From NCBI GenBank assembly GCA_016196035.1, contig JACPYM010000010.1, forward strand, positions 62,001 to 126,000: a stretch of 64,000 nt of DNA. The letters run 5' to 3'. The notes below the pieces were generated by a model, which was given only the letters and a program-made list of their open reading frames with translations, was not told the DNA's origin and did not search any database. Both the position numbers and the translations under genes were made by a program. The DNA comes from Acidobacteriota bacterium (GTDB taxonomy: Bacteria > Acidobacteriota > Blastocatellia > RBC074). How positions within the stretch are numbered: the stretch's first letter is position 1; each line of letters opens with the position of its first letter. Below are positions 35,001 through 42,730 of this stretch, piece by piece.

Positions 35001-35662
35001 TTGTTGCCGCGCACCGGGCCGCCCGCGAGCGAAATTTGCGACGAACCGCTTTGATCCTGTTGGCGATTGAAGGTTGGGTTGCCCGCCGGAATGTAGTTCG
35101 GCGAGATGGCGGCGAGCGAAAACGGATTGCGCCCCGAATTGGGCAGATCACTCAAGAACTGTTTGCTGATGACCTGTCCGACAGAGGCGTTGGCCGATTC
35201 GATCAAGGGCACTTCATCGGTGACGACGACGGTCTCGGCTACGTCGCCGATTTCCAGCGCCAGATCAAGCGTGATTTGTTGTTGCGTCTCAACCAGGATG
35301 CCGGTGCGGTCAACCTTCTTGAAGCCCGCCCGCGTCACCGTGATCTTGTATTTGCCAGGGTCAACGCGCTCGAAAACATAGCCGCCCGCTTCGTTGGCGA
35401 CGGTCGTGCGCGCAATCTGTGTCGCTTCGTTGAGCAACGTGAGCGTCGCACCGGGGAGCGCGCTGCCTGAATTGTCATGCACCGCGCCGCGCAGGCTGCC
35501 CTGAAAGGATTGTCCCAGGCCCACGGTCGCGCCGCCGCAAAGCAGCGCGCAGCCCAAACACAAACGGGTCAGGGTTTGTAAGTAGGGATTGAAAAAAATG
35601 TGCCGAAGAATCGTGGTAACACGGGTCAATGTTTTGCCCGCGCAAACAGGTTTTGCTAGCAT
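32087..35662 (-). CDS. TonB-dependent receptor, Oar-like, with N-terminal carboxypeptidase-regulatory domain
   Basis: 1191 residues, outer membrane. A Sec signal (about 30-50, ending VGLGQ) is followed by a carboxypeptidase-regulatory-like domain (FQGSLRGAVHDNSGSALPGA), then a plug domain (VVVTDEVPLIESANASVGQV, then GRNPFSLAAISPNY) and a long beta barrel ending ...FARVVQISLRLMW with the terminal aromatic residue needed for BAM insertion. This architecture is strongly expanded in Acidobacteriota and takes up large substrates, often glycans or peptides; the substrate here is unknown. AAGGAG precedes the ATG at 35662. Confidence 0.93.
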   Translation of the reverse strand: MLAKPVCAGKTLTRVTTILRHIFFNPYLQTLTRLCLGCALLCGGATVGLGQSFQGSLRGAVHDNSGSALPGATLTLLNEATQIARTTVANEAGGYVFERVDPGKYKITVTRAGFKKVDRTGILVETQQQITLDLALEIGDVAETVVVTDEVPLIESANASVGQVISKQFLSDLPNSGRNPFSLAAISPNYIPAGNPTFNRQQDQSGSSQISLAGGPVRGNNYLLDGVPIADIGNRAVIIPTFEAIQELKMQVNNYDAEAGRTGGGVFNVAARSGSNQLHGSLFGFLRPNPLQANNFFNNRNGIKRPAADYGLYGGSIGGPVYIPKIYNGKDKTFFWIAMEGYRMQSFLSETFTVPTDLERQGNFSQTKNGGLPVVVYDPLTTRTVNGQLVRDAFAGNIIPTNRQDPVGRALLQFFPKANRPGDASGRNNYAATSTLNDRADQQTFKLDHNFASWYKASAAYLRYGSREPVADYYQNIANPGGSLLFRNVDALAVNNIFTLNDTTILSVRYGYNTFDDNVNTVSAGFDPAQLGFVSSYVNQIAFKKFPAIGTGGAYGSPSQGSLGSAAPNQRRWYSHNFLTGVSKLLGRHSLKAGFDYRKLSLEFYNIGQASGSFTFTRGFTQGPNPNAATTAGGNELASMLLGTASAGSTQLVTPLSVYVNYFGGYVQDDFRLSQKLTLNFGMRYEYEKGLQERADHITVGFDPSAAFPVQPAGLGVKGGLLFAGVNGAPTQQVRPQKNKFGPRIGFAYTLNNKTTFRGGYGILWAPAIFSLGPTVDGYGALGFSAITNMVTSNDGGLTPANYLSNPFPSGLLKPTGSSLGLLTQVGQNVSFVDQNRQAAYVQQYSLDIQRELPGNIALTVGYVGSRGTNLQIGGINNGALNINQLAPQFMSRADLQTRVTNPFFGTPAGVGILSSATVAQAQLLRPFPQFGDVLMLGASGGNSFYNAATIKAQKRFSKGFSFLTAYTFSKLLDNITGNGNFFAPDNTSSVIDTYNRARDYGLSSVDTPHRFTVSGTYELPFGKNKSLLAGANGVVDRLVGGWQLNSIVTYQSGFPLSLTQQVNNTNAFSLGQRPNIVLGVDPATSGSVSQRIDGYLNAAAFSAASANTFGNAPRTIGVRSPMTRNWDLSVLKNTRIVEGFNAQFRLEAVNAFNTPVFRAPNTQVGNPNFGRITSQANFARVVQISLRLMW

Positions 35663-35706
35663 TCGCGCACTCCTTCCTGATCGTAACGAGACGGAAGTTG
35701 AAGAAG

Positions 35707-35750
35707 ACCCCGCGACAGGCCGCCAAGCTCACGCGGGGTTTTCGTTTGTT
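35707..35750 (+). terminator. Orphan plus-strand hairpin with T-rich tail
   Basis: ACCCCGCG and CGCGGGGT pair around a 17-base loop, followed by TTTCGTTTGTTTTTATT. It points away from the TonB receptor gene and no plus-strand gene precedes it, so it may end an antisense or small RNA, or be a leader hairpin read on the other strand. Confidence 0.45.
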
Positions 35751-35800
35751 TTTATTCGGATGAATCTCAGTAAACAACGCAGCCGCTGACGGCAACCTTT

Positions 35801-35963
35801 AAGTAAGTGGACAAAAGTTCTTGCACAAAATCTTTTCACCACGAAGAAACGAAGGACACGAAGAGCAGCGAAGAAACGTCAATGTTGAGCAGCAACTTCC
35901 TGCTTCCGCTCTTCGTGCTCTTCGTTTCTTCGTGGTTGTGAAAGAACTTTTGTCTGCCTACTT
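35801..35963. mobile_element. Palindromic element, CCACGAAGAAACGAAG type
   Basis: Terminal arms AAGTAAGTGGACAAAAGTTC and GAACTTTTGTCTGCCTACTT mirror each other with a few mismatches. Inside, CACCACGAAGAAACGAAG is mirrored by CTTCGTTTCTTCGTGG. The interior, built from repeated ACGAAG-like steps, resembles the CACAGAGGCAC family in style but not in sequence. It lies in a gene-free stretch (35663-36403). Confidence 0.75.
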
Positions 35964-36212
35964 AGCTGCCAGCCAGCCGGCAAAGACACCTCACGATTTG
36001 CATTCGGTATGCCAAACCCGGCGCGCCGCCGTGCCAACGCAGTCAAAGTGCTTCGCTTACTTCAGGATGAACCTGCTGGCAGGGCTGGCGGTAAGCGGAA
36101 AAAGCGGCAGGCAAAGGCGCACAAAATTGTTTGGTTGTGGCTGGAATCTGAAAAAACTGTAGGTTATGTGAATGAGGACAACCGTCTGTAACAACGCGAA
36201 TAGCATGTGCCA

Positions 36213-36320
36213 CCTGGGTACGCACCGCTTCCAGCGTGCAGTCTCGGTGGCAGATCACTTCCTTCCGGCAGGAAAACCTCTGTTGCCAAGCCTGCACGCT
36301 GGAAGCGGTGCGTACCCAGG
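36213..36320. mobile_element. Palindromic element, GGGTACGCACCGC family, copy 1
   Basis: Perfect 28-bp inverted arms (36213-36240 and 36293-36320) with core GGGTACGCACCGCTTCCAGC. The same arms occur at 38508-38628 on the other side of the PQQ dehydrogenase gene. Nothing else is recognised in 35964-36403. Confidence 0.85.
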
Positions 36321-36403
36321 TTTCTTGCCGCTGCGACTGCAATAGACAAATATGTCGCGGGCCGAAAGACGCGGCACGGAATTGTCGCTTGATGGGCAGT
36401 GAA

Positions 36404-38467
36404 TTATTTCTGGCGTTGCGCCAGCGCATTGCGCTGACTCACGACATAGGCGCGAATGGCCTCGACCTGTTCGACGGTCAACGCCTGTTTGAACGCGGGC
36501 ATGCCGGCTTCGGCACGCGCGCCGTCCCGCACGATCTGCTGATACTTGCCAAAAGTGCTCGGCGCTGAGAGTTTCAAGTCCGGCAACACGCCGCCGCCTC
36601 CCACCGCTGTTAATCCGTGACAAACGGAACAGTGTTGCGCAAACAAACCTGCTCCTTGGGCGAGTGTTTCTTTCGACGCTGTGAGTTCGAGCGACGTGAT
36701 CTTTGGCATCACAGGCGGCGCGCTCTGGGCCAATATGCCTTTGCCATTCAACGCAAAGGTTAGCAAGCGTCCGGGCACGACCGGCGCGGGTGAATAGCCG
36801 CCCGTCAGCGCAAACGCGCCGCCCCAGCCGGCCATGATCGAAACGTATTGCACGCCGCCCAACTCGTATGTCATCGGTGTTGCGATCACGCCCGTGCCGA
36901 CATTGACCTCCCACAGCTTCGCGCCTTTGTCCGCGCTGTAGGCGATGAAGCGGCCATCCGACGTGCCCTGAAACACCAGATTGCCCGCCGTGGTCAGCGT
37001 GCCGCCGTTCCACATCAGTTGGTAAGGCGCGCGCCAGCGTTCTTTTTGCGCGACCGGGTCCCACGCCAACAGATGGCCCGTCGGGATAGTGGGCGGCAAT
37101 TCAACAAAAGGCGTCCAGTCCAAGCCGACATTCCACAAGCCGGGCCGGTACTGAAAACGCTGGTCGCGGATGTAGACAAAACCGTTCTCTTGCGCCGGGA
37201 TATAAACCAAACCCGTTTGCGGATTGAAGGACATTGGCATCCAGTTGTGCGCGCCCAATGGCCCAGGCATCTGTTGCGAGGGCGCGTCGGGATAACGCAC
37301 ACCGGGGTTTTCGATAGGCCGCCCAGTTTGTTTGTCTACGCCTTTGGCCCAAGTCACCGTGGCGTAGGCTTCCGCCGAAAGCAACTCGCCGGTCGCGCGA
37401 TCCAGCACGTAAAAGAAGCCATTCTTTGGCGCTTGCATCAATACCTTGCGCGCGCGCCCGTTGATTGTGAGGTCGGTCAAGATCATGTGCTGCGTTGCGG
37501 TGTAATCCCACTGATCGCCAGGTGTCGTTTGATAATGCCAAACCAATGCGCCCGTCGCCGGACGCAGCGCGAGGATTGAAGACAGATACAAATTGTCGCC
37601 GCCGCCGGGGCTGCGCACGTGCTGATTCCACGGTGAGCCGTTGCCTGTGCCGACGTAAAGCAAATCGAGTTGCGGGTCATACGCCACGGAATCCCACGGG
37701 GTGCCGCCGCCGCCAACCTTCCACCATTCGCCTTTCCAGGTGGCCGCAGCTTTTTTCAACGCTTCGTTCTCGAATGGTTTCGCCGGATCGCCCGGCACGG
37801 TGTAAAAGCGCCACGCCTGTTTGCCGGTCGCCGCGTTGAAAGCCGACACATAACCGCGCACGCCGTATTCGCCGCCGCCATTGCCGATGATGACGTTGCC
37901 TTTGACCACGCGCGGCGCGGCGGTGATCGTGTATGACTGCGTTTGATCCACCGTCACGACTGACCAGACAAGCTTGCCCGTCGCGGCATCGAGCGCGATC
38001 AAACGGCCATCGAGCGTGCCGACGTAAACCTTGCCTTGATACAGCGCGACACCGCGATTGACGACATCGCAGCAGGCCTTGGAACCGAAACGATGCGGCA
38101 CTTGCGGATCGTATTTCCAAAGCAGCTTGCCAGTCTTGGCGTCCAGCGCATAGACGATGCTCCACGAACCGGTCGTATACATCACGCCGCCCGCGACCAG
38201 TGGTGTGGCTTCGAGGCCGCGATCTGTTTGCGTGTCGAATGACCATACCAGGCCGAGTTGCTTGACGGTATCGGCGTTGAGTTGTTTGAGCGGCGAGAAG
38301 CGCGTCTCGGCATAATCGCGCCCGTGCGTCAGCCATTCGCTGGCGCGCGTTTCGACGTTGCGGAGCGCGGCGTCATCAATCGTCTTTTTCTGTGCTGGTG
38401 TCGAGAGCGAACAAAGCGTGAGCCAGCCGCAAATGGCTATCAGTAAGAATGCGCGTTTGGTTTGCAT
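36404..38467 (-). CDS. PQQ-dependent alcohol dehydrogenase with C-terminal cytochrome c domain
   Basis: 687 residues, periplasmic: a signal peptide ([19 protein letters not shown]...AQ) precedes an eight-bladed propeller. Landmarks of quinoprotein alcohol dehydrogenases are the vicinal cysteines in [14 protein letters not shown], the [24 protein letters not shown] blade pattern and WDYTATQHM. The last ~90 residues are a cytochrome c domain with CSVCH and a candidate axial Met in AGMPAFKQ. It would oxidise a primary alcohol or similar and pass electrons to its own heme. CGGAGG precedes the ATG at 38467. The gene is bracketed by two copies of one palindromic element. Confidence 0.92.
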   Translation of the reverse strand: MQTKRAFLLIAICGWLTLCSLSTPAQKKTIDDAALRNVETRASEWLTHGRDYAETRFSPLKQLNADTVKQLGLVWSFDTQTDRGLEATPLVAGGVMYTTGSWSIVYALDAKTGKLLWKYDPQVPHRFGSKACCDVVNRGVALYQGKVYVGTLDGRLIALDAATGKLVWSVVTVDQTQSYTITAAPRVVKGNVIIGNGGGEYGVRGYVSAFNAATGKQAWRFYTVPGDPAKPFENEALKKAAATWKGEWWKVGGGGTPWDSVAYDPQLDLLYVGTGNGSPWNQHVRSPGGGDNLYLSSILALRPATGALVWHYQTTPGDQWDYTATQHMILTDLTINGRARKVLMQAPKNGFFYVLDRATGELLSAEAYATVTWAKGVDKQTGRPIENPGVRYPDAPSQQMPGPLGAHNWMPMSFNPQTGLVYIPAQENGFVYIRDQRFQYRPGLWNVGLDWTPFVELPPTIPTGHLLAWDPVAQKERWRAPYQLMWNGGTLTTAGNLVFQGTSDGRFIAYSADKGAKLWEVNVGTGVIATPMTYELGGVQYVSIMAGWGGAFALTGGYSPAPVVPGRLLTFALNGKGILAQSAPPVMPKITSLELTASKETLAQGAGLFAQHCSVCHGLTAVGGGGVLPDLKLSAPSTFGKYQQIVRDGARAEAGMPAFKQALTVEQVEAIRAYVVSQRNALAQRQK

Positions 38468-38507
38468 AGTCGAAAGCCTCCGTGGCAACGCTGATAGTTG
38501 AATGAAT

Positions 38508-38628
38508 CTGGGTACGCACCGCTTCCAGCGTGCGGCTTCGATGTCAGACCGAATCAGGCCGGAAGGTTTCCTTTCAGCCGCAATCCGTCTGCTGCCGAGT
38601 CCGCACGCTGGAAGCGGTGCGTACCCAG
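38508..38628. mobile_element. Palindromic element, GGGTACGCACCGC family, copy 2
   Basis: The arms at 38508-38535 and 38601-38628 are perfectly complementary over 28 bp and share the 25 outermost bases with copy 1 at 36213. The interior differs from copy 1 apart from a related GGAAGG..TTTCCT segment. Confidence 0.85.
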
Positions 38629-38638
38629 GTGTGGGCTG

Positions 38639-40423
38639 TTACTTCACTTTGCCCGGCCCATACAAGGCGCGCCCCACTTTTGCGCCCGTGTGTTCGCCGT
38701 CTTTCAGCACTTGCTGGCCGTTGACGAAAACGTGTTGCACGCCGACCGAGTATTGATGCGGTTGCTCAAACGTCGCCTTATCGGCAATCGTGTTTGGATC
38801 GAACACGACGACATCGGCGAAATAGCCGGGTTTCAACAACCCGCGCCGGTCGAGTTCCAGCGTCGCGGCGGGCAGGCCCGACAACCGGCGCACGGCTTCT
38901 TCGAGCGAAATGACTTTTTCCTCGCGCACGTATTTGCCCAGCAGCCGCGCAAAACAACCATAAGCGCGCGGATGCGTGGACGACTTCAGGAACGCGCCTT
39001 CCGCCGCCATTGACGCGGCGTCAGAACCGAACGAGACCCAAGGCTGGGCGATCTGCTTTTTGATGTTCGCTTCCGACATCATGAAATAAACCGTGCCGAC
39101 GCGCGAGCGGTCTTCCAGGATCAAATCCATCACGGTGTCGGCCGGGTCTGTGCCGCGCAGCTTGGCGACTTCGGCGAGCGTTTTGCCCGCCAGCGGTTTG
39201 AGTTTTTCCGAGCGAAACCCGGCCAGCAGGATGCGGTCGAGCGAGCCGGGCAGCAGGAACATGTTTTCCCAGTCGTTGGTCGGCGTGCGCATTTCGGCGG
39301 CGATTTTCTGGCGCGTGGCTGGGTCTTGCAGCCGTTTGTACAGCGCTTCGTAACCGCCATCCAACACCCAGGGAGGCATCGTCGAAGTCAACCCCGTCGC
39401 GCCCGCCGTGTAGGTGTACATATCGGCGGTGATCTTCAAGCCCTGCCGGCGCGCCTCGTTGATGCGTTTGATGACGGCGTCCAGCTTCGGCCAGTTCTGT
39501 TCGCCCGAAGCTTTGAGGTGATAAATCTCGGCGGGCAGCTTGGCTTCGCGCGCGATGCGGATGGTCTCTTCGACGGCCTCCATAAACTGGTTCGCCTCGC
39601 TGCGGATGTGCGCGATGTATTTGCCGCGATATTGCGACGCCACTTTGCACAGCGCGATCAACTCGTCGGTCTTGGCGAAAAAGTTGGGCGGATAGATCAG
39701 CGCCGTCGTGACGCCCAGCGCACCCGCTTCCATCTCGCGGCGCACCAGGTCTTTCATCTGTTCAAGCTGGGCGGGGGTGGGCGCTTTGTCTTCCAGCCCG
39801 ATGACGTGCGTGCGCACCGTGCCCGCGCCGATGAACGAGGCGACGTTTTGCGAGATGCCGCGCTGTTCGAGATAGCGCAAATACTCGGCCAGCGTCGTCC
39901 AGGGCATGTCGTATTTGTAATCGCCCTGCGCGGCCAGCGCCGTGCGTTTCATCTCGTCGCTCAGTGGCCCCATCGAAGACTCGCCGAAAATCTGCGTCGT
40001 CACGCCCTGCCGCAATTCGCTGAGCGAGCGGTAATCCACGATCAGCGAGGTCTCGGAATGCGAGAGCATGTTGATGAAACCGGGCGCGACGGCTAGTACT
40101 CCATCAAGCTGTAAGTGATGGATGCTGAGAGCGCATCCGGGATGTAGGGCGGGATTAAATCCCGCCCTACATCCCTCATTTTCAGCTTGATGGAGTACTA
40201 GGCCCTTGGCCTCCACTACGGTCGTGGATTTGGCTTTGGACAGATCGCCCAGCGCCACGATGCGGTCGCCTTTGATGCCGACATCGGCGCGGCGCGGTTT
40301 GGCGCCGGTGCCGTCATAAAGCGTGCCGTTGCGGATGATGAGGTCATAGGTGCGCGCGGTCTGGGCGCACACGAGTGAAAAGGAAAGGAAAACGAGCAAC
40401 AAGCTAACGAGTGGTTTTTTCAT
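38639..40423 (-). CDS. D-aminoacylase-type amidohydrolase carrying an in-frame 35-codon palindromic insertion
   Basis: 594 residues, with a Sec signal (MKKPLVSLLLVFLSFSLVCA), so periplasmic. It belongs to the N-acyl-D-amino-acid deacylase branch of amidohydrolases: YDLIIRNGTLYDGTG, APGFINMLSHSE, FGSDAASM and the C-terminal HPRAYGCFARLLGKY. Residues 76-110 are the translation of the 101-bp element plus one 4-bp target duplication; without them the protein would read EAKGLAVAPGFINML, which matches the family. The insertion falls at the junction of the N-terminal beta domain and the barrel, so activity may survive. ATG at 40423 with GGAG upstream. Confidence 0.88.
   Translation of the reverse strand: MKKPLVSLLLVFLSFSLVCAQTARTYDLIIRNGTLYDGTGAKPRRADVGIKGDRIVALGDLSKAKSTTVVEAKGLVLHQAENEGCRAGFNPALHPGCALSIHHLQLDGVLAVAPGFINMLSHSETSLIVDYRSLSELRQGVTTQIFGESSMGPLSDEMKRTALAAQGDYKYDMPWTTLAEYLRYLEQRGISQNVASFIGAGTVRTHVIGLEDKAPTPAQLEQMKDLVRREMEAGALGVTTALIYPPNFFAKTDELIALCKVASQYRGKYIAHIRSEANQFMEAVEETIRIAREAKLPAEIYHLKASGEQNWPKLDAVIKRINEARRQGLKITADMYTYTAGATGLTSTMPPWVLDGGYEALYKRLQDPATRQKIAAEMRTPTNDWENMFLLPGSLDRILLAGFRSEKLKPLAGKTLAEVAKLRGTDPADTVMDLILEDRSRVGTVYFMMSEANIKKQIAQPWVSFGSDAASMAAEGAFLKSSTHPRAYGCFARLLGKYVREEKVISLEEAVRRLSGLPAATLELDRRGLLKPGYFADVVVFDPNTIADKATFEQPHQYSVGVQHVFVNGQQVLKDGEHTGAKVGRALYGPGKVK
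40097..40197. mobile_element. 101-bp palindromic MITE-like element, copy 2, inside a gene (duplication CTAG)
   Basis: Identical to 10717-10817 at every position. CTAG flanks it at 40093-40096 and 40198-40201. Element plus duplication is 105 bp, keeping the frame of the amidohydrolase. In the orientation in which it is read, two of its three frames lack stop codons; all three frames of the other orientation contain stops. Confidence 0.9.
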
Positions 40424-40509
40424 CTTGTGGTTCTCCAACTGAAGAGAGTGCTGCCACGACTTCTATTGCGGCATTTCACGGCATTTGGACTTGTGCTACC
40501 TTACGCCGC

Positions 40510-40749
40510 ATGGAAGAAACGCTTTTACAACGCATCACACTCAACCCCGAAGTTTGCTTTGGCAAACCGACCATTCGGAACATGCGCTACCCAGTCGAAA
40601 TGATTCTGGATTTGCTCGGCGCAGGCATGACGTTTGAAGACATATTGACCGACTATCCCGACCTGGAAAAAGAAGATTTGCAAGCCTGCCTTTCGTTCGC
40701 CGGCAAACTGGTCAAAGTGAACTCCATCCATAAAGTAATCTCGGCCTGA
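40510..40749 (+). CDS. DUF433 antitoxin (VapB-like)
   Basis: 79 residues. DUF433 signatures are seen as ITLNPEVCFGKPTIRNMRYP and LGAGMTFEDILTDYPDLEKE followed by DLQACLSFAG. Members form a winged helix that represses the operon and neutralises the adjacent PIN-like toxin. Start ATG at 40510, chosen because homology begins at LLQRITLNPEVCFGKP. Its stop TGA overlaps the ATG of the toxin (TGATG at 40747-40751). Confidence 0.85.
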   Translation: MEETLLQRITLNPEVCFGKPTIRNMRYPVEMILDLLGAGMTFEDILTDYPDLEKEDLQACLSFAGKLVKVNSIHKVISA

Positions 40750-41108
40750 TGAAATTCCTGGTTGATGCACAATTGCCTTATCGCCTAAAACTCTGGCTCG
40801 TCGCAAAAGGTTTCGACGCCATTCATACAGACGACTTGCCAGCGCAAAGCCTCTCGACGGATCTGGAAATTGTGCGGATTGCGGATGCCGCAGGCCGCGC
40901 GGTCATTAGCAAAGATAGCGACTTCCTCAAACTGCACATCTTGCAGCACAAGCCTGCGCAATTACTGATGCTCACCACTGGCAACATCATCAACCAACGA
41001 TTGCTTGCGTTGGTTGAGCAAAATTTCGAGACAGCTAGCCAGTTGTTCGAGTCCTATCAGGTCGTCGAAATCAGCAACTCCTTCGTCATCGGCCACAGCT
41101 TCGAATAG
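40749..41108 (+). CDS. DUF5615 PIN-like toxin
   Basis: 119 residues. DUF5615 nucleases open with MKFLVDAQLPYRLKLWL (first acidic residue D6) and contain VISKDSDFLKL (acidic pair near residues 56-58), as here. It is predicted to be an RNase toxin held inactive by the DUF433 protein encoded just before it. Its stop codon abuts the stop of the convergent M20 peptidase gene with no base in between. Confidence 0.85.
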   Translation: MKFLVDAQLPYRLKLWLVAKGFDAIHTDDLPAQSLSTDLEIVRIADAAGRAVISKDSDFLKLHILQHKPAQLLMLTTGNIINQRLLALVEQNFETASQLFESYQVVEISNSFVIGHSFE

Positions 41109-42530
41109 CTACTTCGCCTTTGCCAAATTGACCACGATGTCCCAATGAAAGCGCACAAACTTGTGAATGGCTTCTTCCAGCACGCGTTCCTGATCGCTGT
41201 GCGCGCCGTAACCTTTCGGTCCGTCTTCACTGTCGGTCATTGGCCCGACGCCGTAACACTCCACGCCCTTCGCACGCAGATAGGCCATATCGGTCGCGCC
41301 CGTGCTCATCGTCGGCAAGGTCACCGTGTTGTAATGCTGTTTGACGGCGGTTTCCAAAACATGAAACGCCTCAGAGTCAATGCGCGAAGGGCGCGCGAGG
41401 GGGCGCGTATTGCGGTCGTTTTTGGCGACGGTGACCGCCGGGTCGTTGATGACCTTGCGGATTTCGGCAATCAGATTGTCGAGGTTCTCGTCCGGCAAGG
41501 CGCGCACGTCCAGCGTGGCTTCCGCTTCCGACGGAATCACGTTGACCTGATAACCGCCCTTGATGATGTTGGGCGAAATCGAAGTGCGCAGCATCGAATG
41601 ATGGCGCGGTTCGTTGACGGCGAAGTATTCCTGAATCGTGGCGGACATTTCAGGGTTGGCGACGTTGCGGTAACGGTTCGCTTCGACGGGCATGCTGATG
41701 CTGGCGAGGCGTTCAAAGTACGCCTTGGTCGTCTCGTTCAAGCGCATCGGCGTTGACCACGCGGAGAGTTTAGTGATGGCCTGCGACAGATGGACGATGG
41801 CGTTCGTGCGCAGCGGCACCGAACCGTGCCCCGCCGGGCCGCGCGCCGTGAGCGTGATGCCGTTCGGAATCTTTTCGGACGTTTGCACGGTGGCGAAACG
41901 AATCTGGCCGCCCGTGCGCGTGACGCCGCCGCCTTCGGCAAAGCAGAACTCGGCGTCAATTTCGGGCCAGTATTTTTCAACCATGAACGCGATGCCGAAT
42001 TGCGTGCTGGCTTCTTCGCCCGCTTCGGCCAGGAAGATCACATCGCGGTCGAGCGGCACGTTCAGTCGTTTGAGCATGACCATCACCATCAGACAGGCGA
42101 CGGCATTGTCTTTGTCATCCACCGTGCCGCGCCCGTATACATAGCCGCCTTCGCGCGTCGCCGAAAAGGGCGGGTGCGTCCATTTGGCCGGATCAACCTT
42201 GACCACATCGGTGTGGCCCATAATCAACACAGGGCGCTTCTTGCCAGTGCCGCGCAAGCGTGCGACCAGATTCGGACGATTGGGATCGTTGGCGAAGGTT
42301 TTGTTCTCGATGCCTTCCTTGTCCAACACGGATTTCAGGTAGTCCACGACCAGCTTTTCATTGCCCGGCGGATTGCTGGTGTCCATGCGCAAGATTGCCT
42401 GAAAGTGGCGCATGGTCTCTGCTTCGATTTTGGCCCAGTCAGGTTGTTGCGGTTGTGTGGTGGCAGTACTGGCAAAAAGCATGGGTAGCAGTAGCAGCGC
42501 AACCGCCGCTTGAATCATTCGCTTGGTCAT
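41109..42530 (-). CDS. Secreted M20-family metallopeptidase
   Basis: 473 residues with a Sec signal (MTKRMIQAAVALLLLPMLFA). The di-zinc site of M20 enzymes is visible: H in IMGHTDVVKVDP, D in GRGTVDDKDNAV, the EE pair in LAEAGEEAST, and downstream E in CFAEGGG and H in YGAHSDQE. The dimerisation/lid domain lies in the middle (GPAGHGSVPL). Family members cleave dipeptides or deacylate N-acyl amino acids; the exact substrate is open. I start it at 42530, with AAAGGA upstream, because the extension to 42566 is not signal-like. Confidence 0.9.
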   Translation of the reverse strand: MTKRMIQAAVALLLLPMLFASTATTQPQQPDWAKIEAETMRHFQAILRMDTSNPPGNEKLVVDYLKSVLDKEGIENKTFANDPNRPNLVARLRGTGKKRPVLIMGHTDVVKVDPAKWTHPPFSATREGGYVYGRGTVDDKDNAVACLMVMVMLKRLNVPLDRDVIFLAEAGEEASTQFGIAFMVEKYWPEIDAEFCFAEGGGVTRTGGQIRFATVQTSEKIPNGITLTARGPAGHGSVPLRTNAIVHLSQAITKLSAWSTPMRLNETTKAYFERLASISMPVEANRYRNVANPEMSATIQEYFAVNEPRHHSMLRTSISPNIIKGGYQVNVIPSEAEATLDVRALPDENLDNLIAEIRKVINDPAVTVAKNDRNTRPLARPSRIDSEAFHVLETAVKQHYNTVTLPTMSTGATDMAYLRAKGVECYGVGPMTDSEDGPKGYGAHSDQERVLEEAIHKFVRFHWDIVVNLAKAK

Positions 42531-42563
42531 GAGTTTTCCTTTCGGTTTTTGTGTCTTGAGGAT

Positions 42564-42720
42564 CACGGTAGCGTAACCCGCCGAGGTTGCGCGGTTCGAG
42601 CAGCAAACCCCTTCAAGGGAACAACGCGCACTCGGCAGTCACGCAAATTGCACGGCGTAAACTGGCGCGCCAGCCATCCATCATCACGCCGCGCAACCTC
42701 GGCGGGTTGCGCTACCGTGA
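42564..42720. mobile_element. Palindromic element with 31-bp inverted arms
   Basis: The arms at 42564-42594 and 42689-42719 (core CACGGTAGCGTAACCCGCCG) are complementary over 31 positions with one mismatch. It lies in the gap between two minus-strand genes, just upstream of the M20 peptidase, and has no coding content. Confidence 0.8.
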
Positions 42721-42730
42721 CCACCGGTTT

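Noticed and set aside
36213-38628. Composite transposon carrying the PQQ dehydrogenase
   Set aside because: The flanking elements are short palindromes without a transposase and there is no visible target duplication around the whole unit; only the bracketing is reported.
42531-42566. Longer N-terminus of the M20 peptidase
   Set aside because: The extra residues are Lys-rich and would spoil the signal peptide; a ribosome site precedes 42530.
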